A DNA stretch of 64,000 bases from Polydactylus sextarius (lineage: Eukaryota; Chordata; Actinopteri; Polynemidae), in NCBI GenBank assembly GCA_016801845.1, contig CM028917.1, positions 1,204,001 to 1,268,000 on the forward strand, written 5' to 3'. Below the pieces are notes generated by a model, which saw only the letters and a program-made list of their open reading frames with translations, had not been told where the DNA came from and made no database searches. Below, in pieces: positions 47,154 to 58,180 of this stretch. A program made the position numbers and the translations under genes. Positions within the stretch are counted from its first letter, which is position 1, and the number at the start of each line of letters is the position of its first letter.

Positions 47154-47553
47154 TTCTTGCTGTATTGATCTGGAGGTGGGAGTTGGGAGGTGATGAATCG
47201 GTGCGGGGGGTGGCTTCGGCCTTGTCACCAGTGATTTTTTTTTTTCACTCCTGCAGATGTGTGAGCTGTGCTGCTGGCTGATCGATAAGAGGGTTGGCTG
47301 CTTTCTACATATTCATCAAGAGAAACTATACGCCCTGCAAAAACAAACATGGTGAGGGAGGCGTGTTTCCTTATTAGATATATATTTATGGATATACACA
47401 AGATATATTGGTCTGTTGGAGGGAGCGTGGCTCATTTGATAAAGCATTTGTTGACCATGTGTGTTTACTCCTATGATGACACTGATGTGATATTATCTGT
47501 AATAAAGACCAAGACAATCAAAGTCATATTACGGTTTTTCTCCCTTTTTTTGA
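47152..47553. other. Unassigned, possible SINE head
   Basis: GGGAGCGTGGCTCATTTGAT followed by AAAGCATTTG (47424-47453) resembles a SINE A box but no B box is clear. Confidence 0.3.
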
Positions 47554-47642
47554 AAGATATTTTTTTTGGCCCTTTTTCCTTTATTGATAGTACAGTGAAG
47601 ATAGACAGTAAGGTGGGAAGAAGAGTGGGGGATGACACGCAT
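47554..47642 (-). repeat. SINE tail, reverse orientation
   Basis: TTGGCCCTTTTTCCTTTATT, GATAGTACAGTGAAGATAGA and GGGGGATGACACGC are the reverse complement of the tail type seen at 62060-62140 (CCTGTTTCCTGTCTCTCC, AAAGGCAAAAAATGCC). A frame at 47349-47657 crossing it is not a gene. Confidence 0.55.
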
Positions 47643-48540
47643 ATATTATTTGTGTAAGACAGATGTGGACACATGTTGAGGATAAATTTATTCACTGTGG
47701 TTGATATGGTCTTGATATTAAAATACATGTCCAACTTATCTTAATAAGCTCTAAGGCATTTATGACTGTGTCTTCAGTCTAAAAATATATAACTCATTTC
47801 TTAAAAGTGAACATATTTGCACTTGCACTTCCTCAGTCAGTCAGTCACACTGTCTCAGATCATTTTACTTTAACAGATAGCATCAAAGACGAAAAAAAAG
47901 ATTTTATTCCAAGTTGAGCATTGTTACTTCCAACCATCATCCAGGTCCACGGGTCCATACTTTTATAACTTATCAGCCCAAACTTCCTATTGACACAGAT
48001 AAGCATGTATTTAAATTTGTTAGCTTTCATAATAAATATCATCAATAATTAAAAGCTGCAATACATATTGGTTTCTTTTGCCATGTCTGTAGAGACCTGA
48101 CCAGGACTCGTGACATTTAAACCTGATTTGTTTTACTGCTGATAAGTCTGATATGCCAAATGTCAGAATGTTGAAGTACTGATGAAGATCTTGAAATCAC
48201 CATGACTACCATCTACCATTTGATCAATTTTGGTTCTTGAGTTTATTTATGAGAACAGTTTTTTTCTGTTTTTTTTTCCCTGCTCCTTTGACAGTTAGTT
48301 ACACAGATCAGAAGTCCACTTTGTCTTCAAAAGTATCAGACTCTGCTGGTTTTAGATCTTTTGCAAGGCTCTGACCCTGATGACTAGAATCTTGATCTGG
48401 ATTCTGATTTCCTACTGCTCCAAGGCCTTGGCTATGCAGCTGAGAGAGAGAGGACCAGCTGTCTCTTGGTGAGACAGGTGAAAAGAGACACAAACTGAAC
48501 CAAACAATTGAGATGCAGGTCCAGACTCAAAGACTCAGAT
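47643..48540. other. Intergenic DNA upstream of GSG1L
   Basis: No repeat ends or exons recognised. 48300-48490 is moderately GC-rich and could contain distal promoter sequence. Confidence 0.4.
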
Positions 48541-48890
48541 ATGTCTGTCCTCAGAGGAGGAGGCGTGAGCTCTATGGGTGAGAGAGGGAGAGGGGGAGGG
48601 ACACGGCAGTTCCTTCCTCAGAGCGCGTCCTGCTCTCCGACAGTTCAGCACCTCCTCCTGCTGCAGGCTGGATGAAGGAGTTAGTAGTGAGGCTGAGGCG
48701 GATGGAGCAGCTTCATCACTCCTCTCCGCTCCGAGGACAAAGTAGCGCACAGAGGAGGAGAGACGCGCGTAAATCCTCTGTGCGTCCTCGCCGCGCCATG
48801 CCTCTCCTCCTGCTCTTCCTCTGACCGCCCCCCACCTCTCTGTTCCAATCCTGGATGAACTTTCCCGCCGTCTGTCTGGGAAAGAGGATC
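48541..48890 (+). promoter_or_regulatory. GSG1L: GSG1L promoter/5' leader region, GC-rich
   Basis: Composition shifts sharply from AT-rich to GC-rich with many CpG-containing phrases (AGAGCGCGTCC, GACGCGCGTAAAT, CGCCGCGCCATG), typical of a vertebrate CpG-rich promoter. No TATA box is obvious just upstream. The transcription start cannot be placed. The downstream 220 bases hold an upstream ORF (48672-48824). Confidence 0.6.
48672..48824 (+). CDS. Upstream ORF in the GSG1L leader (50 codons)
   Basis: An ATG at 48672 opens a frame of 50 codons ending at TGA 48822-48824. Two further in-frame ATGs lie at 48702 and 48798. The peptide is arginine-rich in the middle (SAQRRRDARKSSVRPRRA) and ends MPLLLLFL. 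The last ATG alone has a CGCGCCATG context. The stop lies 30 bases before the ATG at 48855 and 66 bases before the GSG1L ATG at 48891, so reinitiation would be needed if it lies in the mRNA. Whether translated is unknown. No homologue is known to me. Confidence 0.35.
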   Translation: MKELVVRLRRMEQLHHSSPLRGQSSAQRRRDARKSSVRPRRAMPLLLLFL

Positions 48891-49179
48891 ATGAAGACGA
48901 CGCGGAAATGCCGCGCGCTGTTATCGGTGTGCCTGAACCTCGTGGCCCTGTTCTTCTCCACCACCGCGTTCGTCACCACTTACTGGTGCGAGGGCACCCA
49001 GCGCGTCCCCAAACCCAACTGCAGCAAGACGCGGCGCCACAACTGCATCGACTACGGGGTGAACGAGACGGACCAGGGCAAGGTGCACTACAGCTGGGAG
49101 ACCGGCGACGACCGCTTCATCTTCCGCCGCTTCCACACCGGCATCTGGTACTCCTGCGAGGAAAACATCCACGAGGCAG
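48891..49179 (+). CDS. GSG1L: GSG1L exon 1 (claudin-like AMPA-receptor auxiliary subunit)
   Basis: GSG1L is a four-transmembrane, claudin/PMP22-superfamily protein that binds AMPA-type glutamate receptors at synapses and slows their recovery from desensitisation. Exon 1 encodes 96 codons plus one base. Residues 1-8 are a short basic cytosolic start (MKTTRKCR). About 9-31 is transmembrane helix 1 (ALLSVCLNLVALFFSTTAF). The first extracellular loop starts WCEGTQRVPKPNC, has sequons N43-C-S and N58-E-T, and carries the strongly conserved YSWETGDDRF and FHTGIWYSCEE blocks. The ATG at 48891 matches the mammalian start (MKTSRRGRALL). An in-frame ATG at 48855 would add 12 residues. The mid-loop is shorter than in mammals, which carry an Ala-rich stretch there. 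Donor GT at 49180, phase 1. Confidence 0.95.
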
Positions 49180-49239
49180 GTGGGCGCATCTGTCCTGGAG
49201 CCAGGACTCAAATTGATATCACAGTGTTGTAAATAATCC

Positions 49240-50038
49240 CAGCGGGTTGTGTTTAGGTTTGTTTACATGGGTTTAAATTAGCAGCTCAGACAAAAACATC
49301 TGCGCGTAAAACAGAGCCTCGCTCCCGTGTGTTTGATGAGCAGTGTCACATTCAGCAGGTTTATCAGGCTTATCTTGGTGCGTTTAGGGCGCACTGTCTG
49401 TCTCTCCTCCAGAGAGATGCACGGATCATTACAAGCTCCTCATTAAAACTTTAAAAATTCATTGACTGAAATGAAACAGCAGCTATTTCAATAAATGATT
49501 TACCAGGAAGAGTCTTAGAGTTTAGACTTAATATAGTTAAGTATTTCATATCACAAATAATTCAATTATAACTCAATTATAAACATGTTTTCAAACAGCA
49601 GCTTGTTGTAGTTTTTGGTGTCTTTTTGATCATTTTCAGTGGTGGATTAATCCACATTTGGTGCTCTAAGTAAATAGTATAAAAAGTGTAAATAAATGTA
49701 AATGTTTCATATAAATGGACTACATCAGCTGCTTCTGCTCTGTAAACAGACAGAAAGGAGGTGATGGGAGCGATGGTGAAGTTCTGAGTTGTGAGAACAA
49801 ATCTGTGGTACTGCTATCTACCCTCTGTCATAACAACTCCAGAAACCAGTGTCTACAGGTTTCATAAAGATGGACACTGGACCCAATATGTCCCACAAGC
49901 ACCGTCATCTGCTGCATCAGAGTCTTCTTAGTTTTTATAACTTCACATAATCAAACTGATCAGAAGCACAAAGACTTGAACAAACATCAGTGTGATAAGA
50001 ACAATGTAAACTGACAGAAACATTTATCTGAGGTTTTG
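49240..50038. other. Intron 1, unassigned
   Basis: No repeats or exons recognised. GC content falls within about 200 bases of the donor. Confidence 0.4.
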
Positions 50039-50290
50039 TGGCGGTTGTGGCTCAGGAGGTAGAGCAGGTCGTCCAGTAACTGGAAGGTAGGTGGTTCCTG
50101 TCTCCTCAAGTCTGCATGTTGAAGTCTCCTTGGGCAAGATACTGAACCTTAAATTGCCCCACATAAAAAAATGCATAACAAGTAGAAGCATTAAGAGAAA
50201 GGGCATGAATGGTGGAAACTGTAGCGTAAAGCTCTTAGAGTGGTCAACAGATGACTAGAGAAGTGCTATAAGTTCAGTCCATTTATCATT
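50039..50290 (+). repeat. tRNA-derived SINE, near full length
   Basis: The head GGCGGTTGTGGCTCAGGAGG, TAGAGCAGGTCGTCC (A box) and AAGGTAGGTGGTTCCTGTCTC (degraded B box) is followed by the body CTCCTTGGGCAAGATACTGA and the tail AAGCTCTTAGAGTGGTC..AGTCCATTTATC. This is a familiar teleost SINE. A second, truncated copy lies at 26090. It is not a functional tRNA. Confidence 0.85.
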
Positions 50291-53200
50291 TTAATTTGGA
50301 TTGTAGTGTATTTATTTGGTAGCGTATCACTGAAATTAATATATTATTAATGTGTGACAACTGATATGTATAATAAATAAGTGGCTGCTGATGCTTTTAT
50401 AAAAATCAATGTCTTACTACTGACAGTTTTGATTTAAGCTTCAGTTAAGGCTTGGATTCTGTGGAACAGATATGTGTAAGAAGTAACTGGCTGTATAAGA
50501 AATGTACAGACCACCAGGGCACAGATCTGTGTGTAAGCAACACAGAGACCACCATGTATACCACAAATCTCACAAAAACATGTATGTGTGTCAAAATGTA
50601 ACCAGGTAAACTATTTTTTAAAAAGTACAATATTAAGGAACTAAAACATAATGGTGTCCGGCAAAGTGTAAAACAACATAATGGGGTCATGAGAAGTGTA
50701 TTTGACTTTGACATAGAGGGGGTGATCCAGTTGCTTTGGCTATTTGCAGAGCTGTCATGTCATCCAAACTCAAGATGAATTTAGGTGGCTGAAGGTTGAA
50801 GTTCGAGGTTACAGTGGCCACTTTGGCCGCGATTCGTGTATCTACATGTTAATCACCTACAACTTGGCTAGTCACCAGCGACACTTCTCTTTGTAATCAG
50901 CTCACTGTCTTCTGAACTCAACTCTTGTTTTACTCTTGCCTGCTGTACATGTCACACTGGGCCAGGACGACAGTCTGGGTGAGATGTTTTTGTGCCTCAG
51001 TCAAGATTGTGGCCTCTAAGTTTTATATGTTCAAGTTTTCCCGTACGTACAGTTTCTGATTCTCTTGAATCTCAACAAGGCCTTCAGGAGGTTTCTTCAA
51101 CTTCAAAAATGTCTTTTTCAAAAACAATTTTGTAGGTTAGGGGTCAAGGTTAGAGTGACCTAACAGCTTATTTTTGGTCATAACTTAAGACTTCATATGC
51201 TGTACTTAATATGTTATTAAATTCAAGAAAAGTCTTTACTACAAACATTACATGAGTCTGGATAGAAGTTGAATGAAACCAATGTTTTTGGAGGAGGCAA
51301 GAGATGGAAAAACCAGAGCAAGTGTTGGTGCTGGAGCATCGACTGATACTGGAAGCTGATGCTGATACTGATTTTAGGGACTAAAAGGCAGGTTGTTAAA
51401 GGTTGTTGATCTAACTGTAGTGGAGATACGTTGTGATTGTTTCTTTTCAGCTGTTTTCATATTGGTGGACATCAATCAACATAAATGCAGATACAGACAA
51501 TACGCAGTAAAGTAATATTGTGCCATAATAACCTGACTTGCCTTCTATGATATTTTTTTTTGCTCAGCTCTGTGATGTTAGCTTGATGCTACCGTCTACT
51601 TGGAACATGTAAAACTGAAAAGAACAAAAGTGTAAATATGTGTGAGTGATCAGTCAGATCACTTTGTGTTTCCCCTGACTGTGATCAGCTCCAGCCCTCA
51701 AGCTACATCAACAAACAGCACCACCCTCTTTAGTGTGTATTTATGGCTGTCCGGTGCGTCTGGCTTTGCAGGATAAAGAGCAGCTTGACGTCACACACAT
51801 CAGCTAGCAAAGACTTATGTTAATTAACATTTTGCTTCTCTGCCTTGTCTGTCATACACTCATCCATTGTTCTTCTGCTCGGACTTTTACTCTCTTCCCG
51901 CCGCTGCTGTTTGTCTCCTGAACCACCTCTCATGCTCCCTGAGAAGATGAAGGTAGGCGTGAGCAGTGGCGGTGCATCCTGAGGAGATGATAGACACTGA
52001 GACACCAGCCATCACTAATTAACACTCATTAACTTCCGACATGTTGCTGGCTGCTGAGAAGGCGACTGTGGTGAATTTCAATCAGTGTTCAGGCTCAGCG
52101 GCTCACAAACACCATAACATGGAATATGAAATAACACCAGCCGTTATCTTTTTATCCTTTATTTAATTTTCCAGTGAGCCTGTGGGACGCTCTGGCCTTG
52201 GTAGAGAAACAGTAGCTGAGTTCTGGTCTGGCCCTGACTCAGTTCTCAAACAGCCTTGACAAATCAGTGTTTGAAAACTCTCAGGGTGTTTTCAGGGTGT
52301 TTTTCTGAAACAAGATTAGTTTCTGAAATCAGGGTAGCTGAACTTTGAGGAATGAACCTACATCCCGTCCTCATTGTCTACTTGGGCAGCAGCTCCTTGT
52401 CTATTTGTTTCATAGACCCTCTTATCCTGTAAGAAACTCAGGACTTTCAGCAACAAATTTCATTTAAATAATTTTACTTTTCTTGTGGTTATTCTTCTTT
52501 GTCATTATCCAAATGTCTGGACTATCAAAAGCGCTTTCATATCTGGGCTGAGACCAGTCACCAGTTGACACTGCTGACAGTGTTTTACCCATAAATCAAG
52601 CTTGATGTTGATCCCAGGTCTGTATGATCTGTGGCACACAGTGTTGCTTAACTTAAAGTTTGATTAAATCAAGGTTCCTGAAAACATTTGGAGCCACATT
52701 TATTGAGTCAAGACTGCAGAGCTCTTAGTGTGAAGTGGAGCTGTTGCGGTAATGGCTCAGTTTTTACAGCACGTAATTCATCAGAGGTGGTTTGTATCTG
52801 GTTCAGTTCTGGTCTGTCAACAGAACCTGGAGCAGAAACAATGTTCCCTTCCAGCCTCCCACAGAGACACAGATGAGATGTTATGTGACAGAAACCAACA
52901 GATGGCTGACATTTTACTGAGCAGTGAGGATGAAACAAAGGTTGGAAATTTCTTTCACACATTGTAGTTTTTGTCTGATTTATAAAACAATCCTGGCTGG
53001 TTGTCATCATCACTCACAAACTGTCTTCTGTGTCATGAGAAGATTACACAGGTCTATGTTGTTTAGCTGTGCACAAATATACCTGTAAAACGACCACACA
53101 ATGTACGTCCAGCTTTGCCCTTTCCTTAATTGTGTCTATTATGATAAAAAAAATAAAAAATAAAAATAATGTTACTCCTCAGCCTTGCAAACTATTTTGT

Positions 53201-54238
53201 AGTTGTAGGTGACTATATAAAGATGACCTCCTCTTCTTCCCACTGTACAAAAATAGCAGATATTTCTAGAGTTAGGTGTATTGGATTTTGTAGATTTTGT
53301 TAGATGTATCAGCCTACAGATGTAACAAAAATGACAAAACATGTATCATCAGCATATGTGTTGACCAAAATGCACCAATATGAAAACATTACCTATAACA
53401 GCTTAAACAGAAGAAGAATACATGTGTTCCCACGATATTTCTACAAAAATAGTTTCATTGTTGAAGAGTGTAAACTGGTGTCTGTAGCCTGCCTCAGTGT
53501 GGACAGTAGCGTCCCAGTGTTACTGATAAATGTCAAACAACTTTTACTGCTTCTGTTCATCAGTCTCACAGCACTGCTCCTCTGTGTCCCTGCTCTCCTG
53601 CTCCAGGAGCAACGCGCCGTGAAAAGGGCTTTTAAAATTCATCTCTTGGAGAATTTAAAATATAATTAGGGAAGATGAGAGTCAGAACAGCTGTGGTAGA
53701 GTCTGGTCTCTGTCCAGGTCCTGAGACTTTGAACTTTTTTAACAATTTTTATGGATCTGTTTGTAGGTGCTTTTATATCTGCAGAAGTTTTTGTGTGTTA
53801 TCATCCTGTCATTATCCTGCTGCTGTCACATCTGTATCGGGGAAGAGACGTAAAAAAAAGGCATTTCAAAGGTTGAGTTAAAAGCACAGTCTTGCTGTAA
53901 TGATCATTTGGGCGAGGTTTACTCACTTCGTTACGTCACTCCAATCTGTCACGACTGGCGGAGAGACTCATAAGCAGCTCAGCTCAATTCTGTTTCAACA
54001 GCAGTAATAAGGAAAGTCACTGCAGGGGGAGGCTTTGGTCTTATACCGAAACACCTTTCTTTGAAAGAGGCATTTAATTTACTACGTTGTCTGCAGTTAT
54101 TTACCTCACCTCAAGTGAAGTGTGGCAAAGTTGATACAGATAAATGAAAAGTGTTGTAGCTGGATAATAAGACTCCTGTACCCATGAGAGAGATGTCATA
54201 ATTCCAGGCTCTGATTGGTCAAAAGTGGCTAAGACAAG
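50291..54238. other. Intron 1, mostly unassigned
   Basis: 51690-52110 is unique-looking with AGTTAATTAAC-type homeodomain cores and may be conserved non-coding DNA. 52745-52820 (GGTAATGGCTCAGTTTTTAC, TATCTGGTTCAGTTCTGG) resembles a decayed SINE head. The + frame 53304-53669 (121 codons) is open but shows no known domain. AT-run at 53140-53170. Confidence 0.35.
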
Positions 54239-54270
54239 GTTGACCTAATAACTGTAGTTATTAGGTCAAC
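54239..54270. repeat. Near-perfect 32-bp palindrome
   Basis: GTTGACCTAATAACT, two bases GT, then AGTTATTAGGTCAAC: 15-bp arms with no mismatch. It is followed directly by a further CCTAATAACTAC, a partial third copy. It could be the inner junction of a small inverted duplication. Confidence 0.9.
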
Positions 54271-54739
54271 CTAATAACTACAAGGAAAAGACTCAGAGGG
54301 CAATCCAGATGGCTTCACTCGTGGAGTGGTCATGTCGACCATCTTTGAGGTAGAACAGCAGATTGGCGACATGAATTTGCAGCTGAGAAATGTGTCGGAT
54401 CTTCTGATAAAGTCAGCTTTAGACTAATGTGCGAAAGCTGGGATTATGTTCTGTTCAGCCTCTGCATTTCATGGTTATGATTAGTTATAAAAAGTCGCTT
54501 ACTGTAGGGACATGAGCTGTGGGCAGGGACATGAGCTGCATGAGTGCGTAAAGACAAAACCTCTGTGCTCTGGTCCTAAAAAGTCAACATCGGATGTCAA
54601 CTGTGTTGATCACTGTGTTTTTCGATATGGATGTATATTCTGAGTACAACCTTCAACATATCAGCTTTATGGAGATTCTTCATTATTCTTGTCTGAAGAA
54701 GTTGAAGAACCTGCAAGGCCAAACAAGGATGTGGCGTAA

Positions 54740-55524
54740 CAACGGCAAAAACTTATGGCGCTATGAATCTGATATTCACCGATTCCAAACTCCCAGGTCT
54801 ATTACTCAAAACCACTCAAAAACACAAATGACACCTCTTTCTAACTGCACGAGGGTATAGCGTGAGCTACAATCATGTTTTCATCCAAACAAACTGTCCT
54901 CTGTCCTGTAGCAGTTAAAGTGAGAAAATATTGATAACCTAAAAGGAAAATAACTGTACTCTGATACACTGTGGTGTTACCAAATTCACTTCACATGTCA
55001 GTGGTCTCCTGTTGTATATACTGTAACATCTGGATTGGCAAAAGTTGCTAAAACTTAAATAGAAAAATACCCATAAATCCCATAAATTAGTATTAATTTG
55101 CTAAATAAGTAAGAGTTCTGTGGCAGTATCTGAATGTAGGAGTGAAAACTGTTTTTGTATTTTCAGTTAGATATTAAATGTGAAAAGAAGAAAATAGTTG
55201 TTCCATAACAGTTTGTAAGTGTGTGAACTTCCCACTCCAGGAATCATTCTGTTTTAATGCCAGAACAAGAACAAAGACCAAAACAAGAACAAAACATGTT
55301 TTTTGTTTGTTTTATAACCAAAGTTTTCTATTATTAATGTGGTTGTATTTCTATGTTTAAATATTCTATTAAAGGATAGATAATAAGAAAACAAATCCTT
55401 GTGTGCTGTAACGCAGTTGGAAATAATGAAATCAGATTTAGCCAAAATTGGTATGAGCAGGTCAAACTCAATGAAAAATTGAAAATAGGAATTGGCCAAG
55501 AAAACTGCAATCAGTGCATCTTTA
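54740..55524. mobile_element. Second copy of the TAGGRATGCACCGA-type DNA element, left-truncated
   Basis: 54775-54915 matches 3955-4105 (for example CCAAACTCCCAGG..AACACAAATGACACCTCTTTC against AACACAAACAACACCTATTTC, and TGTCCTCTGTCCTGTAGCAG against TATCCTCTGTCTTGTAGGAG). 55345-55524 matches the right end 5279-5400 and ends CTGCAATCAGTGCATCTTTAG. The left terminus was not found. This copy lacks the L2 insertion and so shows the pre-insertion order. Confidence 0.7.
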
Positions 55525-56219
55525 GTTTGGAATTTTTTTTGATGAAGCTTCCAGATTTATTTGCAGTTTATGAATATAAGTGTCTTTAAATCTTTGCTCT
55601 GGACGAGACCTAAGCTGTCAGCACTCAGGGCACTCATCTCTTCAGTTTCATGCATCATTAGTCTCACTCTTCTTCTCCCACCTAACTGGAATCAGGTCTC
55701 AGTGTAAGGCTTTAGACCCAGACCTAACCTGGGACTAAGGTGGAACCTGGACCCCAGACCCAGTTATACTTGGGTTGGATTCTCAAGGTCTGAATGTCAT
55801 TAAATATATTTGTTTCAATGTGTAGACTTCAAGGTAAAAACCAGTGCAGACTAACTGGCAGCTTTTGTGGCTGGTGTGTATCTGACAGACACGGCTGAAT
55901 TATGCAGGCAGGCACACAACTGTAGGGGTAATGGTACATTAGTCATCGTTTCATAAAACCATTCATACTCATTACAGCTGCAATTAGCCCCAAATGACAT
56001 TGGATCACTGATTAAATAGACTGCGGAGCTGCTGGACTGCAGGCAGAGGGAATAATGAGAAAAAGGGAGTGAAGTCTGTGAAGCTAAAATCTAAGAAAGA
56101 AACACCTGAAGGTTCTTTGAAACAAGTCTGTTCCATTTTAGACCCGAGCAGCATCACTGTGGGATTTATTTGGTTATTCTGGTTCTGCCTGTGTGTGTTT
56201 ACTTGTACTGCTATCCTTG
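55525..56219. other. Intron 1, possible conserved element
   Basis: 55870-56060 (GGTAATGGTACATTAGTCAT, TACTCATTACAGCTGCAATT) has AT-rich homeobox-type cores in unique sequence. It is a candidate intronic enhancer by appearance only. Confidence 0.3.
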
Positions 56220-56430
56220 TAAGAACCAGTTTAACAAATATCATCATAGAATTGAAGATGTTTTGCCTGGTCCTCGCATCTTCAAATGTCTGTTTTAAGC
56301 TTAAGATGAGGCTGGGGTTAGAATTGAGTTAGGGTAAGGGTTAGGTTTGGCTTTATGCATTATGTCAGTGAGTGTCCTCACAAAAATATAAGTACAAGTT
56401 TGTGTGTGTGTGTGTCTGCGCACACAGCTG
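56220..56430. repeat. GT-associated repeat with TTAGGGT motifs
   Basis: CTTAAGATGAGGCTGGGGTT..GAGTTAGGGTAAGGGTTAGG..GCATTATGTCAGTGAGTGTC..CTCACAAAAATATAAGTAC and then GTGTGTG is a familiar fish repeat ending in a GT array. The telomere-like words are part of it. Confidence 0.6.
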
Positions 56431-56699
56431 CGCACACAGAGGCGTAGGGATACTGATTGTGCTGTTAGTCAGTCCTGCCATCAGGTCACAGAAGAGCCTG
56501 TTCGTTTTTTAATTACATTTTGGATTCACATTCTAATCAGAAGCTTCTTTTTTTTTTCGCGGTTGTTTCTCCTGCTTGCTCTGCTTCGACTTTGCCCCGA
56601 TCTTAACCTTGTAAAAAGATTAAATATCATCTCAGGTTTCTTTCTCTACAACAGTCCAAACTGGGACTTGTTTAGGTTGAAAATTGAGAAATGATTTTG

Positions 56700-56760
56700 G
56701 AGGCAGCACGCTGGCACAGTGGTTAGTGTAATCCTTTTGTTTGTGTGGGGTTTGCATACA
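56700..56760 (+). repeat. SINE head fragment (GGCAGCACGCTGGCACAGTGG)
   Basis: GGCAGCACGCTGGCACAGTG followed by GTTAGTG, then TGTGTGGGGTTTGCATACAG, is the start of the common GGCGGCACGGTGGCGCAGTGGTTAG repeat with its middle deleted. Confidence 0.55.
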
Positions 56761-58180
56761 GCTGCTTGATTATGGCAAAAATGATAATGACCATTATTTT
56801 GACAAAATTGAAATCACAATAATTCAACATGATAATTCATTGATTTTTTTTTTTTTTTTTAGAAAACATTTGTATTCACATTAGTGTAAACAATATTGAA
56901 CCTTTTTGGAACATTAAAGATGATTGAATAGGGTGTTTGGTGAGTATGGTGGTGTGATCAGCCCTGTTATGGATGAGCCTGCCTGCAGCCTGTGACACTG
57001 CTGAGGCTGAGTTATGGCTCCTGTTGTGGCTCCTGCTGGGCTCTGGTCAGCTCTCTGCAGTCTGAAGGTGCCAGAAGTAACTGGGACAACACAGATGATA
57101 TTGGATATTGCATCGAAAACTCACTGTTGACAGATGTAGAGAGTGTGATTCTGATTCTCAGGTTCAGGGATGTGGAAACACTTAAAGGTGGTTCTCACAC
57201 CTTTACAATTTGTGAACTGTAGTTCATAAGCAGATCTGCAGGAGCAACTCAACCAATCCTGAGAGTGAGATGTGAGTCAGTGCAGTTACAGGAAGTGACA
57301 AACTTTCAAATGTTGTCTTTTCTCTGCCATCTTGAAGGTGTTGAGGTTGAGGTCAATTTGAGTTACGCCATCCACATATATACACTTATCAGTGTGAAGG
57401 CACACTGAAGTGAAAGTATGAGAATTTAAAATGCAGCAAGGACAATATTACCTTAGCTTAACTTAAAGACGGAAAGAAAGTGCAAACACTGAGCCCAACT
57501 TTTTTCAAAGACCAAAACTTCACCAAGCAGCACCTCCAAAGTTCAACTTTATTATCAATATGCCATACATGCAAACTAAATCTTTTATGTTCATTAAAAA
57601 TTGAGTAAACTTTGGAGTCATGGTGATGACGTTTGCAAAATATCAGAATTTTATCTCAAAAACTGTTTTTTTTTTTTTTTTTTTACAGCATTTTGAATTT
57701 CACTCTCATGTGAACAATTGGAGTCTTTGGACTAAATTGGAATTTTTAAACATCATGTTTTCATTTATGGAGCCAATAGATTGTTGTAAAAAAAAACAAC
57801 AACACACATTTCCAACATCTCCATGCTTTCTAGATGCTTTTTGTGTATTTTTGGATTTTTGTCTTAATAACTGAATTTATGACAGCTGTTTTAAATCTGC
57901 CTTTACACATTAACCGCTGCTGTCTTGCACACAGGTGACTGACTGGCTTAGTGAATTTGTGAAGCTATATGTGACTTTCCTACTTACCAATTAGCACAGG
58001 AGGTAGAGGATGGTTCTTGGTGTTGATGATCAAGAGTTCATGCCTCAGCTCGTGCAACATTTCCATATTTTTGCCTAAAATTGTCCTTTCCTGACCATGG
58101 CTGCGCAGCACCTATAATTGTGTCTTTGTTTTCATCCAGACATGTTGACACTAACGCTCTGTTTGTCCTTTTCCCTCTAC
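56761..58180. other. Intron 1, unassigned
   Basis: T-runs at 56846-56861 and 57666-57685. 57985-58060 (TTAGCACAGGAGGTAGAGGA, GAGTTCATGCC) may be a decayed SINE head. No exon supported. Confidence 0.4.

Noticed and set aside
46838..47281. 147-codon + frame and 100-/73-codon reverse frames full of HTHT or CVCV
   Set aside because: They are translation of AC/GT dinucleotide arrays. Dinucleotide repeats stay open in some frames by chance.
35237..48540. Exons of expected GSG1L neighbours (XPO6 or KATNIP by mammalian synteny)
   Set aside because: No frame in this interval resembles either protein. They may lie outside the window or on another chromosome in this species.
48921..49211. 96-codon reverse frame and 102-codon alternative + frame over GSG1L exon 1
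   Set aside because: They are shadows of the GC-rich coding exon. The conserved protein is in the frame starting at 48891.
49180..49232. Open extension of the GSG1L frame beyond the donor
   Set aside because: It is intronic. The phase-1 donor at 49180 joins exactly to the microexon at 58406 and gives the conserved EKCRSFIDLAP sequence.
50039..50130. Possible tRNA gene
   Set aside because: A and B boxes are present but degraded, no cloverleaf or anticodon stem forms, and the sequence continues into a SINE body and tail.
56325..56350. Telomere-like GTTAGGGTAAGGGTTAGG
   Set aside because: It is part of a common interspersed fish repeat that ends in GT and CTCACAAA phrases, not an interstitial telomere array.
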